Shown here: piece after piece, positions 10,488 through 22,840 of the stretch
Layout of the letters: every line of letters starts with the position of its first letter
Numbering within the stretch: the first letter of the stretch is position 1
Origin: Ostrinia nubilalis
Lineage: Eukaryota > Arthropoda > Insecta > Lepidoptera > Crambidae
Reading direction: 5' to 3'
DNA length: 64,000 bases
Assembly (NCBI RefSeq): GCF_963855985.1
Contig: NC_087092.1
Location: 10,478,001 to 10,542,000 of the forward strand
Notes under the pieces: model-generated
What the model saw: the letters and a program-made list of their open reading frames with translations, nothing else
Told to the model about the DNA's origin: nothing
Database searches by the model: none
Position numbers and translations under genes: made by a program

Positions 10488-11991
10488 CGTGGTCAAGGCG
10501 TGAGCGAGACAGACAGATCAATGTGCGAGCGCGTACGACTACTCTACTGAATGAACGAGCAGCGGAGTGGCCCAGCTGTGACGCGTAAAATAGGGACTAA
10601 AGAAAATTTAATAAAAAAATTAACTTTATAAAAATTTAACATTTTTTTTACTTTATAATTTTCACACATTTCTACATAACCTGTTAAATTTTTTCCGGTG
10701 ATAAAAAAGTAGTGGTGTATAGTTGTAATGGGTGCGACGTTGGAACAAAAATATTATATAAACTTTATGTGCTGTGGACTGTATCACGCCACCACACATA
10801 AAAGCGCCCTAGGTACCGGCACGGTCGTAAAAAAACATTGCCTAGAGGTTCACACTAAGGTTAGTACTCAAAACAACACTCAAGACTCGATTCAATTTCA
10901 GTCTTAGATGTCCTTTACAGGGTGTAGTTTTTAACAGCAACATCCGACTCAGGGTTGATAGAAAACAATATGAAAATAATTACAGTAAGAAAAATATAAA
11001 TAAATATTTAACTAATACTTTATTAGTAAAAAACCTTGCTGTTACCGTACGCATCGCTCCCGCATAGGTACCCCGCTAGCCCGCTACACTAATGCGGCCG
11101 CCGCCCCGAGAGAGCGGGGGGAGTGACCGATAGCTCGCCCGCGTAATTATACCTTAATTTCCCGATTTCAAGGATTTTCCATGACAATTTAAGGTTTTTT
11201 TTGGCATCAGTGTCTCCCCTAGGATTGGCGTTGTTTTACAAAGCCAAACCCTGTATTTGGTCTAAATGGGTGAATATCCCAAACACGTTTTTTACGCGGC
11301 GGAGCTGAGAATCGATGGGAGAAATGTAACTAGACCGATGATTTTTTTTCTGTATATAGTTTATACAGCGTTTTACACGATAGCAAAGTCTTCAGGACAA
11401 TAGGTAGTTATTTTATGTACTAAAAAAATTTTCAAAGACCCAAAATCTAATAGCGGTGGCGCGTCCTAACTCTATTTCTACTCATAAATTGTGTTATTCC
11501 TTCTTTCTCGGGGATTCTAGTAATTTAAAAATAGTATAGCTATAAAATACATTAAATAAGACTTCCAAATGATATGAAAGAAATGTGATATTTCATATTT
11601 TAAGTGTTTTAAATAGCCTTTCAAAACTGTCCCACGGAAAAAAGCAATTACAGTGGCTCAATTTCGACACTCTCTTACTTCTCCAAAGAAGCTTTGAGAG
11701 ACGTAGACTTCTTCTTCCCTGTATCACTCAGCTGTGTCCTCCTGATCGGGCTATAAAGACTTGCGACTTGTGGTATTGTTTTTCCAGCAGACCCGTAAAT
11801 ATTTGTATCAGCGGCACAGGAATACAAAATTTTTCAATTTCGCTGGCAAGTGTATGAGTGAAAGCTACTTACTTAGATGCTAAACGATTCTTTAACATGA
11901 TTAAAGTTTGGTGTTTTGTTGTATCTGCATACAGAAATTATTGATCAGAATTATAGTTTTCTTTATAATTTGAATTTTGTAACAGTTTTTC
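10488..11991. other. no gene recognised
   Basis: Contains a short GC-rich patch at about 11060-11145 (gcggccgccgccccgagag) but no supported gene. A 90-codon plus-strand frame at 11585-11857 has no recognisable domain. Confidence 0.45.
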
Positions 11992-12044
11992 AATTCCGGT
12001 GGCTCCGGTGGCGAATCTATTGCCGGAATTGGTCTTATTGGCTC

Positions 12045-12800
12045 TGGAGCATTGTACCTAGGTCTACTAAGGTCTCAGTCATAACTACAATATCGTCAGT
12101 GAATCGAAGTTGTGTGATGTACTCGCCGTATCTTGATACTGAGCTCGGTCTAGCTCAGAAGCTTGAAAACCTCTAAGTGGGAGGTAGTGAAGACTTTAAG
12201 AGATTATGGTGTCTCCAACTCTGAACCCTCGCAGCAATCAGATAAGTTTCGAGTTCTGATCTTGGGGGAGGGCTGATATTATGAAGTTTTCATACAAATA
12301 CTTCAGAAGTTGCATGTATCGACAGTCAATTTGACGCCATTAAAGAGACTGTAGCACAGCCCAGGTCTTGACCGAATCGAAGAAGGTACAAAAAGGCCAA
12401 TAATAATGACTGATTATAGTCCTCAGTCTTCTGCATAATTTGACGCAGCCTTAAATATGTATACGTAGTATTACGAACGTCTTTTCGAAAATGAGGTTGT
12501 CTGGGAGACTGGATGTTGGATAGCAAGAGTGTCATGTTTCAGGAAAAAGCTGCCTCACCTGACTCTGGACCATCGCCAACGTCCATTCCATTCCAGTCTC
12601 TAGCACCACCACCATGTCTTATTTTTTGGTTTATCGACCAATAAACATGGTGGTATTTAAGAGAACTTTAGTACTAGCATTCCATCTGATTTCATAAGCT
12701 CAGTTGTGATTTCATTATCTCCTGGTACATACCTTGTTGTTTTTAATAGGGCATTCTAATCTCACTCAAGCTAAAGTCTAGGATATCTTCGCTAAAGTGT
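12045..12800 (-). pseudogene. decayed RTE-type reverse transcriptase
   Basis: Reading down the minus strand, RTE landmarks appear in the right order with frame changes. They are a segment like SEDI.DISLSEIRM (about 12790-12730), LRQIMQKTEDYNQ (about 12460-12420), KVFTTSHLEVFK (about 12200-12150) and GEYITQLRFTDDIVVM (about 12125-12075), the last being the catalytic motif with FTDD in place of FADD. Stops and shifts break every segment. A hairpin sequence with inverted ccaccatg words (12605-12655) interrupts it. The reverse transcriptase would have copied RTE RNA at the target site; this copy is dead. Confidence 0.75.
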
Positions 12801-13739
12801 CGGAATAATCTCGATCTTCAGCCTAATTACTAGTAGTGCTTCTTAATCTCTCCTAGCAGCTTAGGCATTTACCAAAATGGTTCTGCTATCCTCGTTATTC
12901 ATGTTGGTATATTCAATTTGGTCCTCGCAAATACATACTTTCGATTTATTACAAAAAATCGTCTCGTCATACACTTTGTATCAGCGTGAGGACTTGGATA
13001 GCTATTTATACATCGATACTAAGCAGAATCTTAAAAACAGATAAGAATAGTCCTGAAACAGCTAAAATTTCCCAAGTCTCGTAGGTTGCAATCTATTCTG
13101 CCACTCGAGATGAAAATTCGTGGGGCTTTGGAGCTGGATTGGCACTGGTCGTGGCTTAGGCTTCATCAGTCGACAGCTTTTGAGCATCTTTTATTCGGCA
13201 TTCTTCTATTTCGGTGATGACTTCTTCTTCTTCCTCGGTCCCTCACTGATGAAGATCGCAACCGCAGATAGTGTTCCTTCATAGACTGCGGTCATAAGCT
13301 GTGTGGTGATCGGAGAATGCAAATGTGATTGCCTGTTCGTCTAAAAATGATTATTACATTTTGATTTTTGCAGTACTATTAGGGTGCAGCTCAGTACGCT
13401 TTTACAGTTCTGGCATCTTTTGCTAGGCCTTCTCTCTCTATGAGGCTGGCTGGATTTAGTCCTCCGTTTCTTAATTGTACTACTTTCATCTAGCTCATTG
13501 TCGCTAGGTTTGCATAGTTTTCCGTTAAATTACCCTGTCACAAATATGTAATGTGTTAGTTCAGTAGCTGGTATAGATCTAGAAATATCTTCATACTTAA
13601 TCTCCAGTTCGCATGGTCTTTAGCGAATAATTAGTTGCGTAATTCTGAGTATAGGATAGGTATGATACCATCATGAAAACTTGGCTAGCCTGGACCAATA
13701 TTTTTACTTATGGAAGATAAACCTAACACCAACCTGGGG

Positions 13740-14040
13740 CAGTTGGTCGCCCTCCCGGGACTAGAGTTGGTTTCTGGGTTTGAGGGTCATGTATGATGTC
13801 TTTGTGATGACTCTAGAATAACGGTGCTGTTGGCGGCTAGAGCCAGAAAGTTTTGGATTTGTTCTCTATGGAGGGATTTTGCCGTTATCACCATGCTTAA
13901 CAGGCTGGTTGGTAGTTCCAGTATGGTAGTATAATACCCGGAAAGATGCTGCAGCCCACCCTCCAGTATTTTGATTCCTTAGTCGGCTATTACGACTCAC
14001 GTGGGAAGATTTGATGCTTTTTTAGGGTCACAACACAGGC
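13740..14040 (-). mobile_element. non-LTR 3'-UTR-like fragment
   Basis: The minus strand carries text such as ccagtattg-less ggaactaccaaccagcctg and ttccgggtattatactacc. I recall this from 3' regions of moth non-LTR elements. There is no coding frame. The assignment rests on memory alone. Confidence 0.3.
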
Positions 14041-14356
14041 CTGAATATTATTTTTAATTATAAACATCTTTACTGGATAATAATACTTAATTGATTACAA
14101 ATAAATAAGTAATTTGAGACAATCATCCGTAACATTCCGAAGTCCGCTGTATAAATAAATTTCGGTGGATTGGTTCTTAATTCCGGTGGCTCAAATACAA
14201 TTTCGGTGGCTCTTGATAATTTCAAATTGACATATCTCGAGAAGTATTAATAATATTTTGATCTCTACCATATCATTGAATAATACAAGTTATTTACTAT
14301 TATTTCTGCCACAAAAAAGTTTTGGAAAGTGGAAATTAAAATTCGCCACCGGAATT

Positions 14357-16613
14357 AGGCAAAAAACGAGTTTGTTGATATTCACCCAAATATTTAAATT
14401 CAACGTATTCAATTCTAGATATTGAGTCGAGCTTTAAGCTTCGCTCTGTAATACGCACCTGGGATTCGCTGAGCACATCTGGCAGTTGATAACACGGTTT
14501 GAACGCGGCCTTGCTTCGGTAGCTATTTTGCGGCTTACGGCTCGCCAAGCCATGTTTTACGACGGCTTAGGTAAATGTTAGTCCATGGAAGTCTAACGAA
14601 CCGACTTCCCAAGCTTATGAAACACGACGATCTCCGAGAAATCCTAAGTTTAAAGTGTGCTTATACATAGATGTCCTTAGTGATGCTGCTTTTTGCTGAG
14701 TATCATTTAAAATAAGCGGCTTATAGAGATAAGTGCCTACATATTTTGTTAAGTAATAAATTACATAATTTAAACAACAAATATTTGAATTGTAAATCAC
14801 CAGAATGATTAATTAATTAATTTATCCAACCAGACTTTCTGACCGCATGTTCGTAATTATTGTACAACTTGGTTTTCGAATGTGGTGATGATAGCTATGG
14901 TTATCATTTATCATGAAACATAACATAGCTCATTAAGTTCTGCAAAACAAATTATTTTGTATACCTAGGTACGTACTGTACCTACCTCGTAAAACATTGC
15001 TTAATGTTTTAAAAGTTGTTTCCCGTGAAAGTAATAACGTTTTTGTGTAATTGTGCTGGGACTTTTATTCTTAAAATGCAAAGTAAGTGATCCAATTTAT
15101 TGGCCCCGAGTGTAGTATGAAAAGTGGAATGATCAACACTGCGACGCGGCCCACGTCAACTTTCATCCATTAATGAAATTTGCGCTTTTTAACAAAGCAC
15201 ACCTTTGAAATTGCTTTCGGAAATTGACTAATGCTTTTATTTAAATGGATCGGTTTGAATCGGTGAAGTCTAATTTATGGGCCTCACTCATTGTCATTAA
15301 TTCGACTGACAAAGACACATTCTTTATTAGTTATAGCCTTAGGTCTAGCACGTAACTTAGTCGGTGCCTAAGGTATGGGAGCGGCATAGGACAAATGACA
15401 TTGACATTAATGACGTGACAGAGCATACATGTATAATGTATAAAGCACATTTTAAGTCTCGCTGACGTTTGACGTCCCAAAAACACCCTGTATATTCTGA
15501 AGTGATATTTTTTTCAAGTGAAAAGTTGTTCTTTTTCGTGCACCCATAGGTTTGGTCTAGACAGAACAAAAATAAAAAGATATAACTTTCATACTTCCCT
15601 AAAAGCAAACAATAACTTCACTTTTTGCAACCTGCCAAGACTCTTCAGTTTTAACCTGTTGTGGACGGCTCCACAATGAAACCACGAAGTCAGCACAATC
15701 GGCAAGTTCGATACAATACTAAGGGTCCTATTCTACAAAACGATTTCAGTAGGTATGTGACATTCCACCCATTCAACATTATGCTACCTATGTATCAGAG
15801 AAGGGTTATAAAATGCTGGTAAGTATAGAACTAGATTTGAGAGACAGGTACCTAATAAAGATGTTATTTAGTTATCTATTTACTCTCACAGGTCAGTTGT
15901 TTCCTTTTCTACAACTCAGTACGACCATTGTGAAGGTATAAAGTGGGAGCCTACGAGTACCTACATAGAGACACTATTTTTTTTTCAAGTGAAATCATAT
16001 TTAGACTTACTGTTGAGCCCAAAGCACATACAAGTCAACGTTACGTACTTATTATAAACTTCAAAAGTAGGTAAATTAAGGCACATAAGTAGGCTTAGCA
16101 ACATTTTATCGAAATCTACTCAACCGAAGTTACAATATCGAAATTGTTCTCCAGAATAGACCCACAAACCTTTGACGTGTTTCCGTTGTCAACATTTGCC
16201 GACTCTCTGCTACACTAACCCAACATACAAAAAATCTAAAATCGCTGCCTAAGCCTAAACAATTCCGTGGTTGGGCACGTTCTTTGCTTAGGCGCGACGA
16301 CCAAACTAGCGACACCCTCTTAAGTAAGTAAATATTTAACTAGTTTCGCTTAGAATAGAATTTGAACTAATATCGAGGAATATACGAAATATAAAAGGAA
16401 AAAGATCAATTTTACACTTAAATTATTCATAAGTGGCAAGTACTGGTCTACTCGTATTAATCTAAATGAATCAAGATTTTTCATTCCGATTTTCATTGTG
16501 ACACCTACTTTACTATTCAGTAAATAATAGTGACGGTGTGAGTGTCATGAAATTAAATCTAATAAAAGAAATTCAACAGGGCCAGGCAGGGCCTTATTCA
16601 AGTACCTAGGTAT
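14357..16613. other. no gene recognised (2.3 kb)
   Basis: Short frames only (for example 15357-15608 and 16130-16315 on the minus strand), with no motif I recognise. The sequence caccctgtatatt at about 15486 resembles ends of common insect MITEs. Confidence 0.45.
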
Positions 16614-16930
16614 ATACACTCGGCATCAAATAAATCGCACCTCCCGCGACAAGCACTTACCAAACGTATGCATCCCCACTTCCCACCAACCATGCTACCA
16701 TTTGAAAGCCTAGTTCTAAACTTCATTTCATTAAGGAAAAGGTTTTTGTCCCAAAAATGTGTCTTTAGAAGGATCCAGAGTCACTTCTTCAAAAAATAGG
16801 TAGTTATACTTGAGCCAACTTTTATGTTTATAAAACTGTTAAATTGGGATTAATTGCTATCCATCTGTTTAAAAGGACACGTAAGATCATTATTTGGTTT
16901 TATAACCACAAAAATTGGTCTACTTGGTCC

Positions 16931-17149
16931 TGTGCCATGTTGGGAGACCGTATGAATGATACAGATAACAGTTGGTATTAGTCTCTGCTATATGTCTGTT
17001 TATTAACGCGAACTGCGTGACTATTTATACGATATAGATTACAGGTAAATGACGTCACAGCATCAACACTATACGTGATAAATGTGCTAACACTGTGAAC
17101 GTGATCAAGATAAGATATGAAGAGATTAAGTATTGTGCATACCGGCACA
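16931..17149 (-). repeat. 3' LTR of the Gypsy element
   Basis: 219 bp with TGTGCC...GGCACA ends. It differs from the partner LTR by a few substitutions and a 4-base length change near 16963 (gataacag against caacag). Confidence 0.85.
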
Positions 17150-17358
17150 GTACTCCCCCCCTTTAAATAAGAAATAAAAAATAATGCGCTAATTACAATA
17201 ACATACACCTACATAAATTATCTACGTTAATACATGGTTCAATGTTCAATCTCTACATACTTACATACAAGAAATAAAAATAATGCGTTTATTACAATAA
17301 CTATCTACGTTATACAAATCATGTGGTGAAAAATGGGGAAACGTTTATAAAAATGAGA

Positions 17359-17619
17359 TTATAACAAAACATAACCACTGGCTTCTTCCTTAGCTGGCGT
17401 TTTCACAATCGTGGGTTGCCCTCGCGCAAGCTCGGCGTTACGCGATGGGTGCGCTGTAGTCACAGCGTTCATGCCTTGTTTCCTTGCACATTTCATAAGC
17501 GTTATCGGCTTCTGAAGACCAAAGGATAGGCGAATTATCATTCTTGAAATATTCAAAGTATTCAACTTCGATACGCGGCTGCGTAATTTTCTCAATTCCT
17601 TAACTGTGTTTCCATTCAT
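17359..17619 (-). pseudogene. Gypsy pol remnant (RT/RNase H junction)
   Basis: An 86-codon frame contains LQKPIT and AHPSRNAELA, which match the segment between the reverse transcriptase thumb and the start of RNase H in Gypsy polyproteins. The following residues leave the family, so the frame is shifted or deleted just before the RNase H catalytic residues. No RT active site, integrase or protease is present. The neighbouring gag remnant and LTRs support the assignment. Confidence 0.5.
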
Positions 17620-17861
17620 CGATTGCTTTGTATTTCTGCTCTGTTGGGCGATTCCTTGGCTCGTTATCGGATAACCTAAGAAATATTATTCGCTCTGGAG
17701 GGACTCACATTTTTCTAAATGATTGAATTCCCAAGCTAAGAGTCAGAGTTTTCTCATCGTAAGTGTTTATCTTTGAACCATTCGTGGCATAATAACATAT
17801 TGCTCATTTGGCATTGTTGATTATTATCACTGATATGTTGCTCCCGTAACGATTAAAAACC

Positions 17862-18379
17862 TCATACCACTTTTTCAGTCGGTAAAAATAAGGCGGTTAG
17901 ACGGGTAGATAGCACAGAAGCCATGCTGGCTGTGCGATTTTTAATTTCCTTGGTTCGTTTGTTTCCAATCACATGATTTTTCACATTTTTCACATTTTTC
18001 TGCATACGTTGATACATATTATAATAACAAAATCTTCTTACTTGACTAGGCGACCTTGGCCTGTAACTGCTGCGTCGCAAATTTTCACGGTCATTATTCA
18101 TGGCACAATTATTATTTCAATTGCACATGTTGTAGCTGAGTTAGCACATTTTCCATTGTTTGGTCTTGAATTTTTGCTGATGTTGTCGTTGACTGCTGAG
18201 TGCTGAGACTTCATTATTTTTGCATTCTCTAATATTTTATCACCGATTTGAATCTTTTGAGGTTCCAAGACTGATTCCAGCTGCGCAGACGAGGTTGGTC
18301 CTTCCAATATTCGGGAATATGGGATGTGACAGCGGAACTGGCAACGACTTCTTGTGGTGTTGTGTTGTACGACTTGCAC
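17862..18379 (-). pseudogene. Gypsy gag remnant
   Basis: Two frames (18098-18379, then 17862-18101, overlapping by four bases) give a basic protein ending in YRPRSPSQVRRFCYYNMY followed by a Lys-rich stretch. Insect Gypsy gag proteins often have such a region, with a single nucleocapsid-like C/H cluster after an Arg/Ser-rich segment. Here the second cysteine pair appears lost. It would be the capsid protein; it is broken by the frame change and probably by an internal deletion downstream. Confidence 0.4.
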
Positions 18380-18638
18380 GAAGTTGACATGTTGACGGTG
18401 ATGTATGTTGATGACGTCACGGATTTGCTCTGCTCAATCAGGGTAACCAATTTGATTCCGTGTCAGATGGTGAAAGCTGGCGAAGGCTGATGCCGAAGGT
18501 GGTGGTGATGGAGGTTACGTCTCACATCACGTTGTTTCGTACGTGTTAACTTCGTCGTCGTTCGTCGGCTTCGTTGGGATCGCTGGATTAATCTTCTTCA
18601 CGTCGGGTTCTTCGTCTGTGATAATAATTTGTGGCAAC

Positions 18639-18739
18639 TTCGTCGGGATCATCTTCTTCGTCGGGTTCATCTTCTTCGTCGCGGTCACCAATTTGTGCCA
18701 ACTTCGTCGGGATCATCTTCTTCGTCGGGGTCACCAATT
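18639..18739 (-). repeat. duplicated primer-binding/leader segment
   Basis: Just inside the 5' LTR, the block ggcacaaattggtgacc plus cgacgaagaagatga and cccgacgaag occurs twice (about 18700-18746 and 18639-18699), with a third partial copy further in. In one frame it reads as an Asp/Glu-rich peptide (GDRDEEDEPDEEDDPDE), but that is a by-product of tandem growth next to the primer-binding site. Confidence 0.6.
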
Positions 18740-18954
18740 TGTGCCATGGTGAGAGACCGTATGAATGATACAACAGTTGGTATTAGTCTCTGCTATATGT
18801 CTGTTTATTAACGCGAACTGCGTGACTATTTATGCGATATAGATTACAGGTAAATGACGTCACAGCATCAACACTATACGTGATAAATGTGCTGACACTG
18901 TGAACGTGATCAAGATAAGATATGAAGAGATTAAGTATTGTGCATACCGGCACA
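18740..18954 (-). repeat. 5' LTR of the Gypsy element
   Basis: 215 bp, partner of 16931-17149. On the minus strand it begins tgtgccggtatgc, and its end abuts the primer-site text. Its TATA-like word is one base weaker (cataaatag). Confidence 0.85.
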
Positions 18955-19167
18955 GTCCCATAGGTGAGCCCCAAGTGATGCCTTTTTTCAAGTCAAATTT
19001 ATGGTACCTGTTAATTGTTTATAAAAAAATTAAATGTGTTTTTCTTTAAGTTTATTTATTAGGCTTTCAAATAACACCAATATTGTTGGGGCACCATGAT
19101 TATCTGTGAAACAAAATCTTTAAAGTTCGCGTCGCGGAAGGTGCGATTTATTTGATATTGAGTGTAT

Positions 19168-20243
19168 GTATATACCTAATTACCAACACGCATCTTGATT
19201 TTTTTATTGCGCAAGTTTAACGTTTCTTTAATAGTTATTGTTGGTCCCTGAGAGTGAGTTCGAGTTTTAAAATTCCGTAAATTGGTAATTTAACGATTCG
19301 CAAATGAAGAATCATCGAACTGAATACAAAAGCTCTCCGCAATCATTGTTCGGGAAATACAATTGATCAAACATCGTTTACTTTGCGTAGTGCAATTACT
19401 GCTGCTGAATAAAATAATGTTTTTCATTAGGTAATTACATAATACTTTATATGCGATTTCAAAAATATGGTAAACTAGCGGCCACCCGCGACTTCGTACT
19501 CGTGGACCCCGTTTTACCTCGTTTGGGGTGGAGTTTTGTAAAATCCGTTCTTAGCGGATATCTACACCCTATAAGATTAGTAATTAATGGATTACCTTTA
19601 AAATATTTCAGTTCTTAATTTTTTTACTTTCACGTTCTTATGGTACACGTCTAGCATCTCGTTATAGCCTAAAGTCAAGCTAAAGCTTGACTTAATGTAA
19701 ACGTAAAGATTATACCCAAGTACTCAACCGGGTACTTTCCAATGTGTTATGTAAATTTCGGCATTATTTTGTTCCGTAATATCAGAATACTGCCTAAAAG
19801 TGGGCTTGGCCAAATAGAACGGGGACACGTTTCCATGTATAGGTGCGGTTCTGTGTGCGGTTAATATACGTGGAATTTAACGTATCGTTCCATACGTGGA
19901 ATTACAGGTGGGTAATATCCCACTTGTAATTGCTCCCCTTACCGACACGTAAACAATGAATTGTTACCACTGTTTACTACGTTTCTACGCACTTTTACAT
20001 GCAAACGAGTCCTAATACTTTCCTTTGAATACTTAATTTTATTGCGACGATTTCATTTTACAGGCTTGGTTAGACTGTTAACTGGACTTTAATGTTCAAT
20101 TGCCAATTGACACAGAATATAATTTTGGGATATGTTTTGTTAGAAAATTGCTAAATATTGTGCTCTGAATTGCCCGTTAAACCTTATACAAATACCAGAG
20201 ACCTACTTTATACTCTTAAAAATCTGACACCAGATTTTTTACC
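19168..20243. other. no gene recognised
   Basis: Non-coding. A perfect short hairpin, agtcaagc/gcttgact, is at 19673-19692, and gtgggtaatatcccac is a palindrome at about 19908-19923. Confidence 0.5.
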
Positions 20244-20511
20244 TATACATGGTGTTAGATAAATGGGTATATGAGCCGACACTAGCCCATGTTAACATGG
20301 GCTTATAAATGGTATGGTTTAGTCAGAAAATTGATATCTTCATTTTAATTATTTTAATTTTCATACAAATCGGATTTTATTAAATTTTGTATGAAAATTA
20401 AAAAAATATGATGATATCAAATTTCTGACTTCACCATACCATTTATATGCCCATGTTAACATGGGCTAGTGTCGGTCGGCTCATATACCCATTTACCTAA
20501 CACCCTGTATA
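20244..20511. mobile_element. palindromic MITE with TATACANGGTGTTA ends
   Basis: tatacatggtgttagataaa faces tttacctaacaccctgtata. Long arms carry cccatgttaacatgggc on both sides around an AT-rich loop. It is about 268 bp and non-coding, one of the clearest full-length palindromes in the window. Confidence 0.85.
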
Positions 20512-22300
20512 GAAAAATATAAAAAACATTGAAGCACATTATATGGGGTGAGAAAGACTAGCCCGCTAAATATACCAGCCTTCCTTTTGTAATCTGTACT
20601 ACGTTCTAGGTCAGGCTATTGTTATGGAATTATTTTGTTGAGTGAAATTATTTATTTAGATATTAATACGCGTTGTCTAGTCACTATAATACAAGCTCCA
20701 GTTGGTCCGGGAATAAATAATAGTTGTTTATGCCTACCAACCATGTAGACATAACAGCCCCGATTTTAGTGTCCTATCACTCGTATCAGCCACCATATAA
20801 AATAAGCATGGTTTGGACCACCCTATGGTAAATCAGCGACATTCTCTGATGACGTCCTAAGTAGCAATCTATCTGCGACATAAGTAGATATAGAAAAAGT
20901 ATACCTTATAGAAGTTTCACAAGTTTTGTAGCAAGCAAGGCTGCTACGAAACCTTGAGCCACTTGAAGGAGTTCTAACAACATACATAAAAAGGCGTCTT
21001 TCGATTCTAGCCATAGGATCATTGGTAAGACAGAAAGAAAACATACTTATTTGGTAAACGTACAGCATTACAATAATGAAATAAAAGCTTGTGTATTAAA
21101 TACTAAAAATATTTAACAAGGTACTGGCACCAAAACGGCTAGGTTAGAGGCGAAGACACCTAATAGAGCTTATACCCAGTTATTGCTGTGCATGCATGTG
21201 ATCAGTCGTCTACAATGTCTAAAATCAATCAAAATCTAAAAATAGAGTCGTTCGTCATCAAAACTTCACGTCCCTAACAACCAAGCTTTGGCAACTTTTA
21301 TTTTATTGCCAAAAACACACCGTTGTATATGTATGTATGCAGACATCATGACTATTCCCATCCTTTGCTATTACGCCGCCTGGTCAGGCGTGTGATGCTG
21401 GCTGACAACGGGCTAATGGAACGAAACGGTGCTAACAACGCGAACACATTCGTACTACTGCCCCTAATTACATATGGGCTGTCGCTGTTTTATAAATAAA
21501 AATGGGTTACCTACCTACAGTACTTCAGCGACATGATACCCAAGCACGGTACACGAGGCTGCGAGGGTAATAAGCGTGGTCACAAAAAGGTACACCTACG
21601 TATTTGTATAATATTCATTTGCATTCATTTGTAAAATAATTTACTCTTTTTCACAGGAAGTGGAAGATCAATAATAAACAGTCACAAAAAATATAGAAGC
21701 AATGGAGAATGCCCTGATACGGATCTCCGCCACGACATGCTTCTTCCTTCAAATTTTTTCATAAATGACTGAAGACTGAAAGAGGCCAATCATGAAAAAA
21801 GTCACCAGAGTACGATTTTTACAAAGAAGTGACATCCATTTATAATAAGTGTCGGCAAAAATATCGAAGCTGCACTATATTTTTTTTTTTCATAACTCGG
21901 ATTCGATTAAAAAATACAAGGAAAAACGTGACCACTCGCACTGAAATACACGTGTAAAAATGTTTCGCATATGGAGAGATAGCTCATCGTTGAAATTCAA
22001 ATCTGTGGTTTTGGTTTATAAAATATGTATTTTCTACTAAATAAAGAGGATACATATTGCTGGAAGGATAGGTACACCATCTTAAAAATTCAATTACGTA
22101 TAATAAGAACAATAATTTTCTTCTCTATATTCCAAACCAAAAGCCATTATCTTAAAAACAGCAGATATAATATCAGTGGCATAACATTCCACTTTGTATT
22201 ATAAATAGATTTTTTAAAATGTTTTCCTTATTTATTGAAAGATCAAATGAAACGCCTGAAATATCTATCGGATCTAATATTATCCGATATTAATATTATT
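20512..22300. other. no gene recognised (1.8 kb)
   Basis: An 81-codon minus-strand frame (20823-21068) has no recognisable features. I see no RNA gene or repeat array. Confidence 0.45.
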
Positions 22301-22366
22301 AACACTCTTGTAGCGGAGTTCTGGGCTGACACTGTAGGTTTGTTGTCGACACGATAAGAAGAAGAA
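22301..22366 (+). mobile_element. 3' stub of the 36-kb LINE family
   Basis: The last codons of the LINE ORF and its tail (acactcttgtagcggagtt ... gacacgataagaagaagaa) match the 3' end of the element at 36285-39372. It is 5'-truncated to 66 bp. No clear target-site duplication. Confidence 0.85.
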
Positions 22367-22840
22367 TAGGGAAAAATACTTCGTTTTTCACGACTGGTTT
22401 GCTTAGTATGAAGTCAAAGTGATGTGAAAATGTACTTTTTGTAATATAAGGTAAAATCATTCAGTGTTAATATTTTATTCATATAGATTCCTAAGCCATA
22501 TGAGAAGGTAGATCCAACGTAGCAACAAATATCAAAAACCACCCTCTTCCTCGATGTACATTGTACTCGTATACATGTCAATATTATATTATGTACTTGC
22601 CTAAATAAGCACACCAACAAAAGCGGGAGAATATTTTCCAGGACAAGGGTATTATGACGAAAAACGAGCACCGACTACAGAGCAAATGTGTGTTTAGTAA
22701 AATAATTTCATTATTTTAGCCGGCTGATTGTATTTTCAACGGAAAACACGTCAAGCGCGTTTTTCGTATTATTTCAAAGGTCTTACGGGTTATGAATATC
22801 GAAATTTTATTGGCATGAAAATGTGGAAATTATTTAGGTC

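Larger units (their letters stand above)
9294..10720. repeat. inverted 25-bp repeats bracketing the CpG-rich block
   Basis: At 9294-9318 and, inverted, at 10696-10720 the window carries matching text (atacaccact ... tttttatcaccg). The pair encloses the GC-rich promoter-like block and the ~200-bp duplication. They could be the ends of one ~1.4-kb element or two unrelated MITE ends. No target-site duplication is clear. Confidence 0.4.
11992..14356. repeat. dispersed AATTCCGGTGGC motif
   Basis: The 12-mer aattccggtggc or a one-base variant occurs at 11992, 14158, 14179 and 14199, and inverted at 14345. Partial forms lie at 12005-12030. The hits cluster at the two sides of a 2.3-kb block holding decayed retroelement pieces, as expected for subterminal repeats of a larger DNA element. 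Confidence 0.45.
16927..18958 (-). mobile_element. internally deleted Gypsy-type LTR retrotransposon
   Basis: Two direct repeats, 16931-17149 and 18740-18954, are nearly identical, begin TGTGCC, end GGCACA and are flanked by a 4-bp duplication GTCC (16927-16930, 18955-18958). On the minus strand each LTR has a TATA-like word (tataaatag at 17029-17021) followed by aataaa. The primer-site text aattggtgaccccgac follows the 5' LTR (18739 downward), and a purine tract gggggggag (about 17159-17151) precedes the 3' LTR. Only about 1.6 kb of interior remains: gag and a small RNase H-side piece. Most of pol is gone, so it could move only with help from an intact relative. Confidence 0.85.
16614..19167. 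mobile_element. mariner-type palindromic element split by a Gypsy insertion
   Basis: The ends atacactcggcatcaaataa with atcgcacc (16614-16641) and ggtgcgatttatttgatatt with gagtgtat (19140-19167) are inverted copies flanked by TA. Without the LTR element in its middle it would be about 520 bp. There is no transposase, so it is a MITE-like derivative with ends and TA target as in Tc1/mariner elements. Confidence 0.75.

Noticed and set aside
18588..18773. Acidic repeat peptide (DEEDEPDEEDDPDE) as a small gene
   Set aside because: It is the tandemly repeated primer-binding region of the Gypsy element.
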